From the NCBI RefSeq assembly GCF_023149135.1, contig NZ_JAIWJX010000002.1, positions 2,232,001 to 2,296,000 of the forward strand: a stretch of DNA of 64,000 nt. The letters run 5' to 3'. This stretch comes from Fictibacillus marinisediminis (lineage in GTDB: Bacteria; Bacillota; Bacilli; Bacillales; Fictibacillaceae). Numbering within the stretch: the stretch's first letter is position 1; each line of letters starts with the position of its first letter. Positions 41,643 to 50,451 of the stretch are shown here, one piece after another. Under the pieces are notes generated by a model. The model saw nothing but the letters and a program-made list of their open reading frames with translations. It did not search any database and had not been told where the DNA came from. A program made the position numbers and the translations under genes.

Positions 41643-42995
41643 TTACACCTCCTCGTATTCCACGTCAATTTGGATATCACTTTCAGGGATAAGAATTGAG
41701 GCAATGGAAACAATGTCCTGAATGTTTACCCGTACACCCCCGCCTCCTGCCGGTCCATTCGTATAGAGGGCTTCTACTTCTTGTCCTATTGCCAGAGCTT
41801 CCTTCTCTTCGCTGCTCCTAGCCGCTATTCGTAAACGAACCTCTGAAGGTGTAATGTTCTCACTTGATAAGCTTGATATTGACTCTCCATATAATGAGGA
41901 CACTCCTATAAAATCAATGGATAAATCCTGTATCTTAATATCCCTGTGATCAATTCTTTTTCTAATGATTTCCTCAGACAGTTTAGCTCTATTTAAGCAA
42001 CCTGAACCGCCATAGCTGATTTCCGCTTCCACAATGAATCCATCTTTATACCCAACGCTTGTTTTATAAAAACCGCTTTTTTTCTTTCCTGACGCTCCTT
42101 TCACAAACACATGATCAGAAGACGTCTCCTCCACTTCAATTTGAGAAAAATCCGCGATCACATCAGGAGTTAAATACCTCGCGGGATCATGAATTTCATA
42201 TACCAATTGTTCTTTTACCGTACTCGTCGATACAACCCCGCCTGCTTCATCAAGCTTAGTTAAAGTAATATCTCCATCCTCATTAATTTCAGCGATTGGA
42301 AACCCGACATTCCATAGGTCTTCCACTTCTTTATAGCCTGGATCAGCAAAGTAGCCTCCTGTGACCTGGGCGCCGCATTCCAGTAAATGGCCTGCAGCGG
42401 TTGCTTTTCCCAGTCGTTCGTAATCCGTTATCTCCCAGCCGAATTCATACATTAACGGACCGACCGTCAGAGAAGGGTCAGAGACTCGGCCCGTTATCAC
42501 GATATCAGCATCTTCTTTTAAAGCCCTAACGATTCCCTCCATGCCGATATAAGCGTTCGCCGAAATAATGTGTGTTTGAATTTCTTTCAGCTTCTCCCCG
42601 GTTTCCATAACGGGTAAGTCTAAATACTGCTCGATGTTCGAATACACGTCATCCCCTGTAACAGCAGCAATTTTCAGGTTGCGGATTCCTCGTTCCTGTG
42701 CCATTGCTTTGACCGCTTTCGCTGCTGATAATGGATTGGCAGCTCCCATATTCGTAATCACTTTAATATGGCTTCCAGCACACAAGGGCAATATTTTATC
42801 CATTCGGTACTCCAGTAATCGGTTGTAACCCTTATCTGAATCCTTCAATTTTTCTTGTTGAGCTAAGGCAATGGTTCGTTCAGCCAAACATTCAAAAATG
42901 ATATAATCCAAATGCCCTTTTTTCATCAATTCAACGGCAGGCTCAATCCGGTCGCCTGCATAGCCTGCACCTGCACCAATCCTTATCGTCCTCAC
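41643..42995 (-). CDS. AtuA N-terminal-like protein (DUF1446)
   Basis: The 450-residue DUF1446 protein starts RTIRIGAGAGYAGDRIEPA and contains FECLAERTIALAQQ, VITNMGAANP and ADIVITGRVSDPSLTVGPL. These are the family's typical glycine-rich loops. The chemistry of AtuA is not established. The neighbours here are CoA-transferases, a CitE-like lyase and HMG-CoA lyase, so it probably acts on a CoA ester or branched hydroxy acid. It starts 26 bases after the CitE-like gene. Confidence 0.85.
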   Translation of the reverse strand: MRTIRIGAGAGYAGDRIEPAVELMKKGHLDYIIFECLAERTIALAQQEKLKDSDKGYNRLLEYRMDKILPLCAGSHIKVITNMGAANPLSAAKAVKAMAQERGIRNLKIAAVTGDDVYSNIEQYLDLPVMETGEKLKEIQTHIISANAYIGMEGIVRALKEDADIVITGRVSDPSLTVGPLMYEFGWEITDYERLGKATAAGHLLECGAQVTGGYFADPGYKEVEDLWNVGFPIAEINEDGDITLTKLDEAGGVVSTSTVKEQLVYEIHDPARYLTPDVIADFSQIEVEETSSDHVFVKGASGKKKSGFYKTSVGYKDGFIVEAEISYGGSGCLNRAKLSEEIIRKRIDHRDIKIQDLSIDFIGVSSLYGESISSLSSENITPSEVRLRIAARSSEEKEALAIGQEVEALYTNGPAGGGGVRVNIQDIVSIASILIPESDIQIDVEYEEV

Positions 42996-43020
42996 ACTTT
43001 AATCTCCCATCCGTAATCCT

Positions 43021-43893
43021 TTAAGAAGAATGAACCCCTGCTGATTGCAATATTCTTCTAGCCCGGTCTACAATCGGCAGATCAACCATTTTCCCGTCCA
43101 GCTGCAAAACACCCGAGCCGTTTACTAATGACCGTTCAAAGGCTTTTACTAGTCGTTCCGCTTCTTCTATCTCTTCTTTTGTCGGAGCAAAGACTTGGTT
43201 AACAAGCTCAATCTGGTCAGGATGAATAATCAGTTTTCCTTGAAAGCCCAGTTGCTTGATCAATGTGGTTTCTTTTAATAAACCATCGCTATCTTTTATA
43301 TCAACATACACCGTGTCAATGGGGGCTTCAATGCCTGCAGCCTTCGATGCAATCACGAGGTGCGACCGTGCATAGAGCAATTCCATTCCGCTTTTCGTCA
43401 GTTCCGCCTGGATATCCAATGCAAAATCCATGGAACCGAATGCCATACGTATTACACGGGGGCTTGCAGACGCGATTTCAAAAGCGTGATGCAGCCCTAG
43501 AGCTGATTCGATAATGGGAACAATTTTAATTTGATTTGAATCCATGTTTCTTTTCGTTTCTAATTCGCTGATTATGCGATCAAGAAAAACGATTTGTTCG
43601 CAGGTTTCGGCCTTTGGCAAGACAATCCCTGATATACCAGTACTCAGCACATTTGTCAGATCCTCATAAAAGTAAGGAGAATGATAGCTATTGATCCTTA
43701 CAAAATTCACTTTGTCTCCATGAAGATCAATTGCTTTTCTCACTCTTGATCTGGCCATTTCTTTTTCATCTGGAGACACGGCATCCTCCAGATCATAGAT
43801 CAGCACATCCGCACTTAAACTGCCTGCCTTTTGTAATTTCTTTTCATCAGACCCAGGAACAAACATCCATGTTCGAGATCCATTCAAGCACAT
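43021..43893 (-). CDS. HpcH/HpaI aldolase, CitE-like lyase
   Basis: The protein of about 290 residues has the CitE-type TIM barrel: SRTWMFVPGSDEKKLQKA, LIYDLEDAVSPDEK, IVPIIESALGLHHAFEIA, RMAFGSMDFALDI. These carry the metal- and CoA-binding residues of citramalyl-CoA or malyl-CoA lyases. ATG 43893 has AAAAGG six bases upstream; TTG 43908 and ATG 43899 are in frame but overlap that site. Between a CaiB transferase and AtuA genes it likely splits a 3-hydroxyacyl-CoA such as citramalyl-CoA. Confidence 0.85.
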   Translation of the reverse strand: MCLNGSRTWMFVPGSDEKKLQKAGSLSADVLIYDLEDAVSPDEKEMARSRVRKAIDLHGDKVNFVRINSYHSPYFYEDLTNVLSTGISGIVLPKAETCEQIVFLDRIISELETKRNMDSNQIKIVPIIESALGLHHAFEIASASPRVIRMAFGSMDFALDIQAELTKSGMELLYARSHLVIASKAAGIEAPIDTVYVDIKDSDGLLKETTLIKQLGFQGKLIIHPDQIELVNQVFAPTKEEIEEAERLVKAFERSLVNGSGVLQLDGKMVDLPIVDRARRILQSAGVHSS

Positions 43894-43911
43894 CACCATC
43901 CTTTTCAACTC

Positions 43912-45090
43912 TTACAAAACTCCAATTGTTCGATAGTTATCAATTGTTGATGCATCAATGCCGAACTCTTTTAAAATTGACTCTGTATGTTCCCCTACTG
44001 CCGGTATCGGATTCATTGCCGGCTCCAAATCTTCAAAAGTTACTGGCGGAATTAAAGCTTTCAACGTTCCCGCCGGTGATAGGACGTCTCTCCAGCGATT
44101 CCGGATTTTCAACTGTGGATGATTAACAAATTCCTGAACAGTATTCAAATGTGCGTTAGCGATTTCAGCCTTTTCCAGCCTGCTGATAATCGTTTCTGCA
44201 CTAAGGCTTCGGAATACAGAGTCAATGATTTCTTTCAGCTGACCGCTATTAGCCAATCTCCTGGCATTGCTGTTAAAGCTGGTATCCGTCTTTAATGCAG
44301 GGTTTTCCAAGACAACCTCACAGAAATTCGCCCATTCTCGTTCATTTTGTATTCCCATGAAAACCAGTTTTTGATCTCCTGCCAGAAAAGGTCCATATGG
44401 ATAAATCGTGGCATGGCTTGCTCCAGTTCGTTTCGGATCAGATCCTCCATACTTAGAATAATAAAGGGGATAACCCATCCATTCTCCGAGGGCCTCAAGC
44501 ATAGAAACTTCCAACACTTGCCCTTTTCCTGTTTTAAAACGGGAGATCAAGGCGGTTAAAATCCCAGAGTACGCATACATCCCGGCGGCTATATCAGCAA
44601 TGGATATTCCTGCTTTGGATGGTGTTTCTTCTGTACCTGTAATCGAAACCACCCCTGTCTCACATTGGATCAGAAGGTCATACGCTTTTTTATCTTTATA
44701 TGGTCCATACGATCCATATCCCGAAATTCCACAGATAATCAGCTGCGGATACTTTTCTTTTAAAACATCGGAACAAAATCCCAGCCGATCAACGGCCCCA
44801 GGTTTTAGATTCTGAATAAAAACATCCGCCTCCGATAAAATGTTTTCCAAAATCAATTTACCTTCTTGTTGTTGCAAATCAAGTGTTATTGACTCTTTTG
44901 AACGATTGAGCCAGACAAAGTGGCTGGACATGCCCTTGGCGGCTGAATCATAATGGCGGGCAAAATCCCCGGTGCACGGCCTCTCAACCTTTATGACGCG
45001 TGCCCCTAAATCCGCTAATTGTCTGGAAGCAAATGGGGCCGCTACTGCCTGCTCCAGTGTAACAACTGTAATCCCTTCTAACGGCAGCAT
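43912..45090 (-). CDS. CaiB/BaiF (family III) CoA-transferase
   Basis: The 392-residue transferase has TVVTLEQAVAAPFASRQLAD at the start and the catalytic aspartate in GISIADIAAGMYAYSG, as in formyl-CoA transferase. It moves CoA between two carboxylates, often succinyl-CoA and the substrate acid. AGGAAGGAGGATTTAA lies before its ATG. Paired with the CitE-like lyase it resembles itaconate or citramalate activation modules. Confidence 0.88.
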   Translation of the reverse strand: MLPLEGITVVTLEQAVAAPFASRQLADLGARVIKVERPCTGDFARHYDSAAKGMSSHFVWLNRSKESITLDLQQQEGKLILENILSEADVFIQNLKPGAVDRLGFCSDVLKEKYPQLIICGISGYGSYGPYKDKKAYDLLIQCETGVVSITGTEETPSKAGISIADIAAGMYAYSGILTALISRFKTGKGQVLEVSMLEALGEWMGYPLYYSKYGGSDPKRTGASHATIYPYGPFLAGDQKLVFMGIQNEREWANFCEVVLENPALKTDTSFNSNARRLANSGQLKEIIDSVFRSLSAETIISRLEKAEIANAHLNTVQEFVNHPQLKIRNRWRDVLSPAGTLKALIPPVTFEDLEPAMNPIPAVGEHTESILKEFGIDASTIDNYRTIGVL

Positions 45091-45126
45091 TTAAATCCTC
45101 CTTCCTATTCATAATCGCAACCTCGT

Positions 45127-45149
45127 CCCACTCCGTTAACTCGAGTGGG
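45127..45149. other. Intra-operon hairpin
   Basis: CCCACTC / GAGTGGG inverted repeat between the CitMHS and CaiB genes, with no T tract. It could be an mRNA-processing or stabilising structure. Confidence 0.4.
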
Positions 45150-45161
45150 GGGTGAGGAAAT

Positions 45162-46469
45162 TTACAAAGAAATAGCTCCGGTGATAAGCGCAATAACTGT
45201 CATAACGATGGTCGTTCCAAATGCCCAGAAGAAAACACTCTTCTGAAGGTCACCCAAATCCACCTTACATAAACCAAGAAGAACAAAGACAGATGGATTT
45301 AATGGGCTTAGCGGAAACCCTGTTGTAGCGTTTCCTAGTAATGCGGCGCGGCCAATGTCTAAAGGATCAATACCGAACGAGGCTGCTGATTCGCTCAGAA
45401 TCGGAAGCACTCCATAATAAAAGGCATCGGGAGAAAATACTAAGCTTAACGGCATACTGATGACGGCTATTAAAGTCGGAAGGTGCGGCCCCATCCAATC
45501 CGGTATGATGGAGACCATTGACACCGCCATGGCATCCAGCATTTTTGTGCCTGAAAGGACGCCTGTGAAAATACCTGCGGCGAAAATGGTAAAGCACACT
45601 AAGACCATGCTTTTTGCATGTGCAGCAATCTGTTCATTCTGTCTGTTAACATCAGGAAAGTTCACGATTAAAGCAAGGGCAAAAGCAAGGATAAATAAGA
45701 CAGGTACTGGCATTAATTCCATGATTAAAACCGTTATAAGAACCACCGTTAGAATAAGATTGAACCAGAACATTTTTGGAAGACCAGTTGCCGGCATGTC
45801 CAAAGCGGCGGCCGTCTCTTCTTCAGCATTTTTTCCATGATGATTCGTCCATTGAACAACTCCCAGACGTTTTCTCTCTTTCTTGCCAAGTACGTAGGAA
45901 ACAAACACAACCCAGGCCATTCCTGCAAGCATGGAAGGAATTATCGGATTAAACAGTTGTGAAGAAGTGGCATCCAGTGAAACCATGGCTCTTGCCAGCG
46001 GTCCACCCCAAGGGATAATGTTCATGACTCCCGCTCCAAGGGCTACGGTACTTGCCAGGATAAGAGGATTCATGCCCAGCCTTTTATAAACAGGGAGCAA
46101 GGCAGTGATTGTAATCATAAATGTCGCAGAACCATCTCCGTCCAAAGCAACGATTAAGGTAATGATGGCAGTGGCCATTACGATTTTAAGCGGATCGCCT
46201 TTGGCAAATCGAATCAACCGTGAGATCATCGGGTCAAACAATCCTCGATCAATCATTAATCCAAAATATAAGATGGAAAACCCGATCATGATGCCTGTCG
46301 GTGTTACTTTCTGAACGCCCTCAAGCATCATTTCTCCCATTTCTAGCCTAAAGCCGCCAATCAGACCAAATACGATCGGTACGAGTGCAAAAGCAATTAA
46401 TACTGAAACTCGTTTCGTCATGACCAAATAAAGAAAAGTACCAATCATTAAAAATCCTAAAATAGCCAT
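45162..46469 (-). CDS. CitMHS-family citrate/organic acid transporter
   Basis: The 435-residue protein has about 12 membrane helices. It shows the CitMHS pattern: IIPWGGPLARAMVSLD, PDAFYYGVLPIL and GNATTGFPLSPLNPSVFVLLG, which are typical of metal-citrate:H+ carriers such as CitM/CitH. It presumably brings in the di- or tricarboxylate consumed by the operon. The true substrate may be a branched acid and not citrate. Confidence 0.87.
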   Translation of the reverse strand: MAILGFLMIGTFLYLVMTKRVSVLIAFALVPIVFGLIGGFRLEMGEMMLEGVQKVTPTGIMIGFSILYFGLMIDRGLFDPMISRLIRFAKGDPLKIVMATAIITLIVALDGDGSATFMITITALLPVYKRLGMNPLILASTVALGAGVMNIIPWGGPLARAMVSLDATSSQLFNPIIPSMLAGMAWVVFVSYVLGKKERKRLGVVQWTNHHGKNAEEETAAALDMPATGLPKMFWFNLILTVVLITVLIMELMPVPVLFILAFALALIVNFPDVNRQNEQIAAHAKSMVLVCFTIFAAGIFTGVLSGTKMLDAMAVSMVSIIPDWMGPHLPTLIAVISMPLSLVFSPDAFYYGVLPILSESAASFGIDPLDIGRAALLGNATTGFPLSPLNPSVFVLLGLCKVDLGDLQKSVFFWAFGTTIVMTVIALITGAISL

Positions 46470-46519
46470 TCCTTAAACCCCCTTATTATTCGTTGAGTAG
46501 AAAGCGGTTACAATTTCTC

Positions 46520-47434
46520 CTATACCCTCTGTTTCAGACTCCCCCCTCTCACTTGCTGCAGGTGGCCTGTCAGCCTCCGTTCTGTCATTTCTTTTACAAG
46601 AATTACGCAATCCATCAGCTTTTCAAAATCAATTCCGGTTTCGATACCCATTTCGTTAAGCATAAATACAAAGTCTTCGGTAGAATCATTTCCTGCAGCG
46701 CCTGGCGCAAATGGGCATCCGCCCAGACCGCCAATGGCAGTATCGAAAGAGGTTATTCCAGCTTGCAAAGCAGCTAATGAATTAGCTTTTGAAAATCCGT
46801 ATGTATCGTGAAAATGTGCTGTAACTTTAGCCTTTGTACCGAGGTCTAAGGTTTTTGAGAATAACTGATAGACCTGATGTGGATTCGCTCGGCCGATCGT
46901 ATCGCATAGAACAATCTCATCTACCTCTAACGTTTCCAATGTCTTCACCATATTCAATGTTGTTTCTTCTGCTACAATCCCTTCATACGGACAGTGGAAA
47001 GAGGTGGCAATACTGAACCTTACAAACATATCCTCACTTTTTGCTTCTTCTACCACTAGCGATAATTGGTGCAGTGATTCTTCCACGGACATCCGAACAT
47101 TTTTCATATTAAACGTCTCGCTTGCACCAGCAACAAGAGCAAGGTTTTTAGCTCCCGCTTCTCTTGCCAGTTCAAATCCTCTTTTATTCGGAATGAGGAC
47201 CAGATATTGCAAATCCGGCTTTTGATCAATGTTTCGATAGACAACATCGGCGTCTGCCATTTGCGGCACATGCTTTGGCGATACAAACGAGGTTGCCTCC
47301 ATTCTTTTGATCCCTGTCTCACCTAAGGCATGAATGAGCTGTAATTTCTGTTCGGTTGGGATAAACGTTTTTTCATTTTGGATGCCATCTCGTGGCCCCG
47401 ATTCCATGATTTCTACACGTTTTGGTAAATTCAT
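46520..47434 (-). CDS. mvaB: Hydroxymethylglutaryl-CoA lyase
   Basis: The 304-residue HMGL-like TIM barrel starts VEIMESGPRDGIQNEK and has RMEATSFVSPKHVPQMAD, CDTIGRANPHQV, TAHFHDTYG and the signature GLGGCPFAPGAAGN with the active-site cysteine. It splits 3-hydroxy-3-methylglutaryl-CoA to acetoacetate and acetyl-CoA. It lies 15 bases after the CaiB gene that could make the CoA ester. The C-terminus is about standard length. Confidence 0.9.
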   Translation of the reverse strand: MNLPKRVEIMESGPRDGIQNEKTFIPTEQKLQLIHALGETGIKRMEATSFVSPKHVPQMADADVVYRNIDQKPDLQYLVLIPNKRGFELAREAGAKNLALVAGASETFNMKNVRMSVEESLHQLSLVVEEAKSEDMFVRFSIATSFHCPYEGIVAEETTLNMVKTLETLEVDEIVLCDTIGRANPHQVYQLFSKTLDLGTKAKVTAHFHDTYGFSKANSLAALQAGITSFDTAIGGLGGCPFAPGAAGNDSTEDFVFMLNEMGIETGIDFEKLMDCVILVKEMTERRLTGHLQQVRGGSLKQRV

Positions 47435-47449
47435 CAGTCCCTCTCCCCC

Positions 47450-48685
47450 TTATCGTTTTAGAGCGCCTGTTTCATTTTTGGTGAGAATCCCTTCCTCTTG
47501 CCATTCTTCATATTGCGAGTTTGTAATCCCGAGCTTCCCTTTTAATACCTCTTCCGTATGTTCTCCCAGCTTAGGTCCAGGCCAGTTAATGCTTCCAGGT
47601 GTCTTGCTCATTTTTGGAACAATGCCAGGGACCTTAAGTTTTCCTAACCCATCTACATCCAATTCACAAATCATTTTACGAGCAATAAAGTGAGGGTCTT
47701 CCATCATATCTTCCACGCTATAAATGGAGCCGGCAGGAATGTTGTACTCATCCAGTATTTTCAGCGCATCCTTTAAGTTATGCTGGATTGTCCAGCCTCC
47801 TATGACTTTATCCAAGTACTCAGACTTCTGTACACGTCCATGATTGGAAGCATAATCTGGATCTTCACCCAAATCCTCTCGATTGATGGCATCCATCAGC
47901 CTTTTAAAGATTCCATCCCCATTTGCTCCGATAACCACATATTTTCCGTCTCTGCAAAGGTACGTATTGGAAGGTGCAATTCCGGGTAATGTACTGCCCG
48001 TTCGTTCACGGATCACCCCGTATTGGTCATACTCTGGAACGGCACTTTCCATTAAGCTGTAGATGGCCTCGTAAAGAGCGACATCCACACATTGCCCTTC
48101 TCCCGTATGATCTCTATGATAGACAGCCATCAATGCCCCCATCACGGCATAGAGAGCAGTTACAGAATCTCCTAAACTAATCCCTACTCTGGTCGGCGGC
48201 CGATCGGGATAGCCCGTTAAATACCGAATACCTCCCATTGCCTCCCCAATACTGCCAAAGCCCGGTTTATTCCGATAAGGACCGTCCTGGCCATATCCTG
48301 AAACACGAACCATAATGATAGAGGGATTATATTTCTTTAAGTCGTCATAACCAATGCCCCACTTTTCCAGCGTGCCAGGTTTAAAGTTTTCAATAATAAT
48401 ATCTATCTCTTTAGCAAGCTCTCGAATAATTTCCTGCGCTTCTTCCTTGCGAAGATCTAAAGAGATGCTCTTCTTATTCCTGGACTGCACATACCACCAT
48501 AAAGAAGTCCCCTCATGCAGCATTCTCCATTTCCGAATGGGGTCCCCCTTTCCTGGCGGTTCAACTTTAATAACCTCAGCACCAAAATCCGCCAATAATC
48601 TTCCTGCGAATGGTCCAGCTATTAAACTGCCTATTTCCAAAACCTTCAGTCCTTTTAAAGGCCCTCTCTTTTGATGATCCATCAT
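47450..48685 (-). CDS. CaiB/BaiF (family III) CoA-transferase
   Basis: The protein of about 411 residues starts MMDHQKRGPLKGLKVLEIGS. The catalytic aspartate is in VGISLGDSVTALYAVMGAL. ATG 48685 follows GGAGTGGGAG; the longer open frame to 48766 would run through a cre-like palindrome and is unlikely to be translated. As first gene of the minus operon it probably activates the main substrate acid for HMG-CoA lyase. It is one of two CoA-transferases of this family in the operon and is only distantly similar to the other. Confidence 0.88.
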   Translation of the reverse strand: MMDHQKRGPLKGLKVLEIGSLIAGPFAGRLLADFGAEVIKVEPPGKGDPIRKWRMLHEGTSLWWYVQSRNKKSISLDLRKEEAQEIIRELAKEIDIIIENFKPGTLEKWGIGYDDLKKYNPSIIMVRVSGYGQDGPYRNKPGFGSIGEAMGGIRYLTGYPDRPPTRVGISLGDSVTALYAVMGALMAVYHRDHTGEGQCVDVALYEAIYSLMESAVPEYDQYGVIRERTGSTLPGIAPSNTYLCRDGKYVVIGANGDGIFKRLMDAINREDLGEDPDYASNHGRVQKSEYLDKVIGGWTIQHNLKDALKILDEYNIPAGSIYSVEDMMEDPHFIARKMICELDVDGLGKLKVPGIVPKMSKTPGSINWPGPKLGEHTEEVLKGKLGITNSQYEEWQEEGILTKNETGALKR

Positions 48686-48712
48686 ACTCCCACTCCATTC
48701 TAGTAGTTTAAC

Positions 48713-48747
48713 CTTCAAAGGATGTAAGCGCTTTACATCCTTTGAAG
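48713..48747. promoter_or_regulatory. 15-bp inverted repeat with embedded cre-like site
   Basis: Arms CTTCAAAGGATGTAA and TTACATCCTTTGAAG flank GCGCT. The centre TGTAAGCGCTTTACA matches the catabolite responsive element bound by CcpA. It lies in the leader of the minus operon, 28-62 bases upstream of its start codon, where binding would block transcription. Confidence 0.75.
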
Positions 48748-48814
48748 CGAACACTTTTTCTGTCACTTCTTAAAGGATTCGATCTTGTATTATATAAAAA
48801 TTCTGATAATTATA

Positions 48815-48843
48815 ATAATAGTTATCAGCGGTTTCTTTGTCAA
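48815..48843 (-). promoter_or_regulatory. SigA-type promoter of the minus-strand acid operon
   Basis: TTGACA (48843-48838), 17-base spacer, TATTAT (48820-48815). Both boxes lie within inverted repeats: the -35 in the 22-bp palindrome and the -10 inside CTGATAA / TTATCAG arms (48803-48828). Confidence 0.75.
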
Positions 48844-48859
48844 CGGTTAACCGTTGACA
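48838..48859. promoter_or_regulatory. Perfect 22-bp palindrome, likely GntR operator
   Basis: TGTCAACGGTT followed at once by its exact complement. It overlaps the -35 of the minus operon and lies 110 bases upstream of the divergent GntR gene, so it is the best candidate binding site of that regulator. The right end also makes a plus-strand TTGACA. Confidence 0.75.
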
Positions 48860-48968
48860 TTTTTTAAAGAATGGCTTCTGTTATTCTTTAACAACCCCTC
48901 GAGTTAATGTAAACTAATAAGTAGACAGAAATAATGCCTTGAACCCATGTTGCTTAGGAGGGCTTGAA

Positions 48969-49631
48969 TTGAGGGAAATTCAAAAAACAGAACTTTTGCA
49001 TAGTCAGGTTTATACGATATTAAAAGCAATGATCATGGAGAGTGAATTTCAACCTGGAGAACGATTAGTTGAAACGAAGGTCGCCTTACAGCTTGGCGTA
49101 AGCAGAGGAACCGTTCGTGAAGCCTTTCAGATGCTGTTAAAGGATGGTTTGCTCACACGGGATAATAATGTCATATTTGTTTACAACCCTAGTGTTCAAG
49201 ATATAGTGGATGTGTATGAATGCAGGAAAAGTCTGGAGTCTCTTGCCGTCAAATTGGCAACTACTCATATTCAGGACGAGCAATTGAATCAGCTTGGCTT
49301 CGTTCTTGAGGAATCAAAAAAGGCGGTAAAAAGAAATGATACCCAAACACTTACCAATCTAAATCAGGAGTTTCACGATATCATTGACTTGGCCTCCCAT
49401 AATAAACAGCTCATCCAATTATGCGAAGTGATCAAAACAAAAACGCTTTATATTAGGAACAATGTCTTAAAAAATCATTTTAAAAATTTCTCGGATTTTG
49501 TAGATGATCACGAACGGATTTATTTGGCTATTAAAGAGCGAAAAGCTAGTAAAGCCGAACAGGAAATGATCACACATATTGAAAAAAGCTTCGAAACCAT
49601 TCAAAACGCTTTAAATTCTGATCCTATATAA
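48969..49631 (+). CDS. GntR-family regulator, FCD subfamily
   Basis: The 220-residue protein has an N-terminal winged helix (about 8-70): GERLVETKVALQLGVSRGTVREAFQMLLKDGLL. The all-helical FCD ligand domain (about 80-210) has metal or ligand residues such as NQEFHDIIDLASHN. It is divergent from the CoA-transferase operon, whose acid or CoA ester is the likely ligand. TTG 48969 has AGGAGGG six bases upstream; earlier in-frame TTG 48939 has none. Confidence 0.87.
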   Translation: MREIQKTELLHSQVYTILKAMIMESEFQPGERLVETKVALQLGVSRGTVREAFQMLLKDGLLTRDNNVIFVYNPSVQDIVDVYECRKSLESLAVKLATTHIQDEQLNQLGFVLEESKKAVKRNDTQTLTNLNQEFHDIIDLASHNKQLIQLCEVIKTKTLYIRNNVLKNHFKNFSDFVDDHERIYLAIKERKASKAEQEMITHIEKSFETIQNALNSDPI

Positions 49632-49652
49632 ACAGGAGCCTGGCACCGGTTT

Positions 49653-49703
49653 TTAATAAACAAAATCCCTGATCCGTAACGGATCAGGGATTTTGTTTAT
49701 TAA
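49653..49703. terminator. Long perfect terminator hairpin
   Basis: A 22-bp perfect stem beginning TAATAAACAAAATCCC, with loop GTAAC. Its own arms supply the A and T tracts. Confidence 0.9.
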
Positions 49704-49959
49704 AGATTCTCAACCCCATTAACAACATGTCCCTCCTGTTTGTTTTTTATCTTAGAAATGTACACTACTCAAATACCAAATTACGATTTGATCCTTCTCC
49801 ATCAGTTACTTTCTGCCTGATTAATTCTAAAGATATTTCCTACTAACTGCTGATTATTCGTTTGAAAAAATTAGAATTTTTTGGGATAAATTGCACTTAA
49901 TATATTATTCCAACCGCGTTACTCTATGGTGGAATAAAGAAACGGGAGGATTGATAAGG

Positions 49960-50433
49960 TTGAAACTGATTAAAAAAGCAACATCCTGTTTGTTCATTTC
50001 CATTTTAAGTATTGCTCTGCTTGTTTCACCTGGAGGCTTTACGAGCAAAGCTTTCGCAGAGACGAACACCTATGATGGTAAAGCCCCTTCATACAACAAT
50101 TGTGATGACACCGGAGTAACGAAGAAATCGTTGAAGATAACGAATAATGATGGTTCATACGCCACCCTTGAACTTCGCTTTAGCACGAAATGCAAAACAG
50201 CATGGGCAAAGATTACATTGAGCAGAGCAGCCAAAACAGATGGCGAAGCTACTGCATTAGTCGTTCGAAGCACAGATAATAAACAATATGGCTGCCATAA
50301 TGCAGGCGGAAACGGAGAGATCAATAAAGGACAAAAATCCTGCTATACGCCAATGGTCTATGATTTGGATCCCCGTAAAGCCAAGGCAGTTGGGTTCTGG
50401 CCATATACCCGCGGGGAGACAGGCTGGTATTAA
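49960..50433 (+). CDS. Secreted DUF2690 protein, copy 1
   Basis: A protein of about 157 residues with a signal peptide (KKATSCLFISILSIALLVSP, cleavage after SKAFA). The secreted domain begins TYDGKAPSYNNCDDTGVTKK and has LRFSTKCKTAWAKITL, the DUF2690 (YjfA-like) pattern. Four cysteines, including GCHNAGGNGEI and KSCYTPMVYD, suggest two disulfides. The role is unknown. TTG 49960 is ten bases after GGGAGG. It lies 18 bases before a paralogue. Confidence 0.78.
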   Translation: MKLIKKATSCLFISILSIALLVSPGGFTSKAFAETNTYDGKAPSYNNCDDTGVTKKSLKITNNDGSYATLELRFSTKCKTAWAKITLSRAAKTDGEATALVVRSTDNKQYGCHNAGGNGEINKGQKSCYTPMVYDLDPRKAKAVGFWPYTRGETGWY

Positions 50434-50451
50434 ATAAGGAAAGGGTGATTT

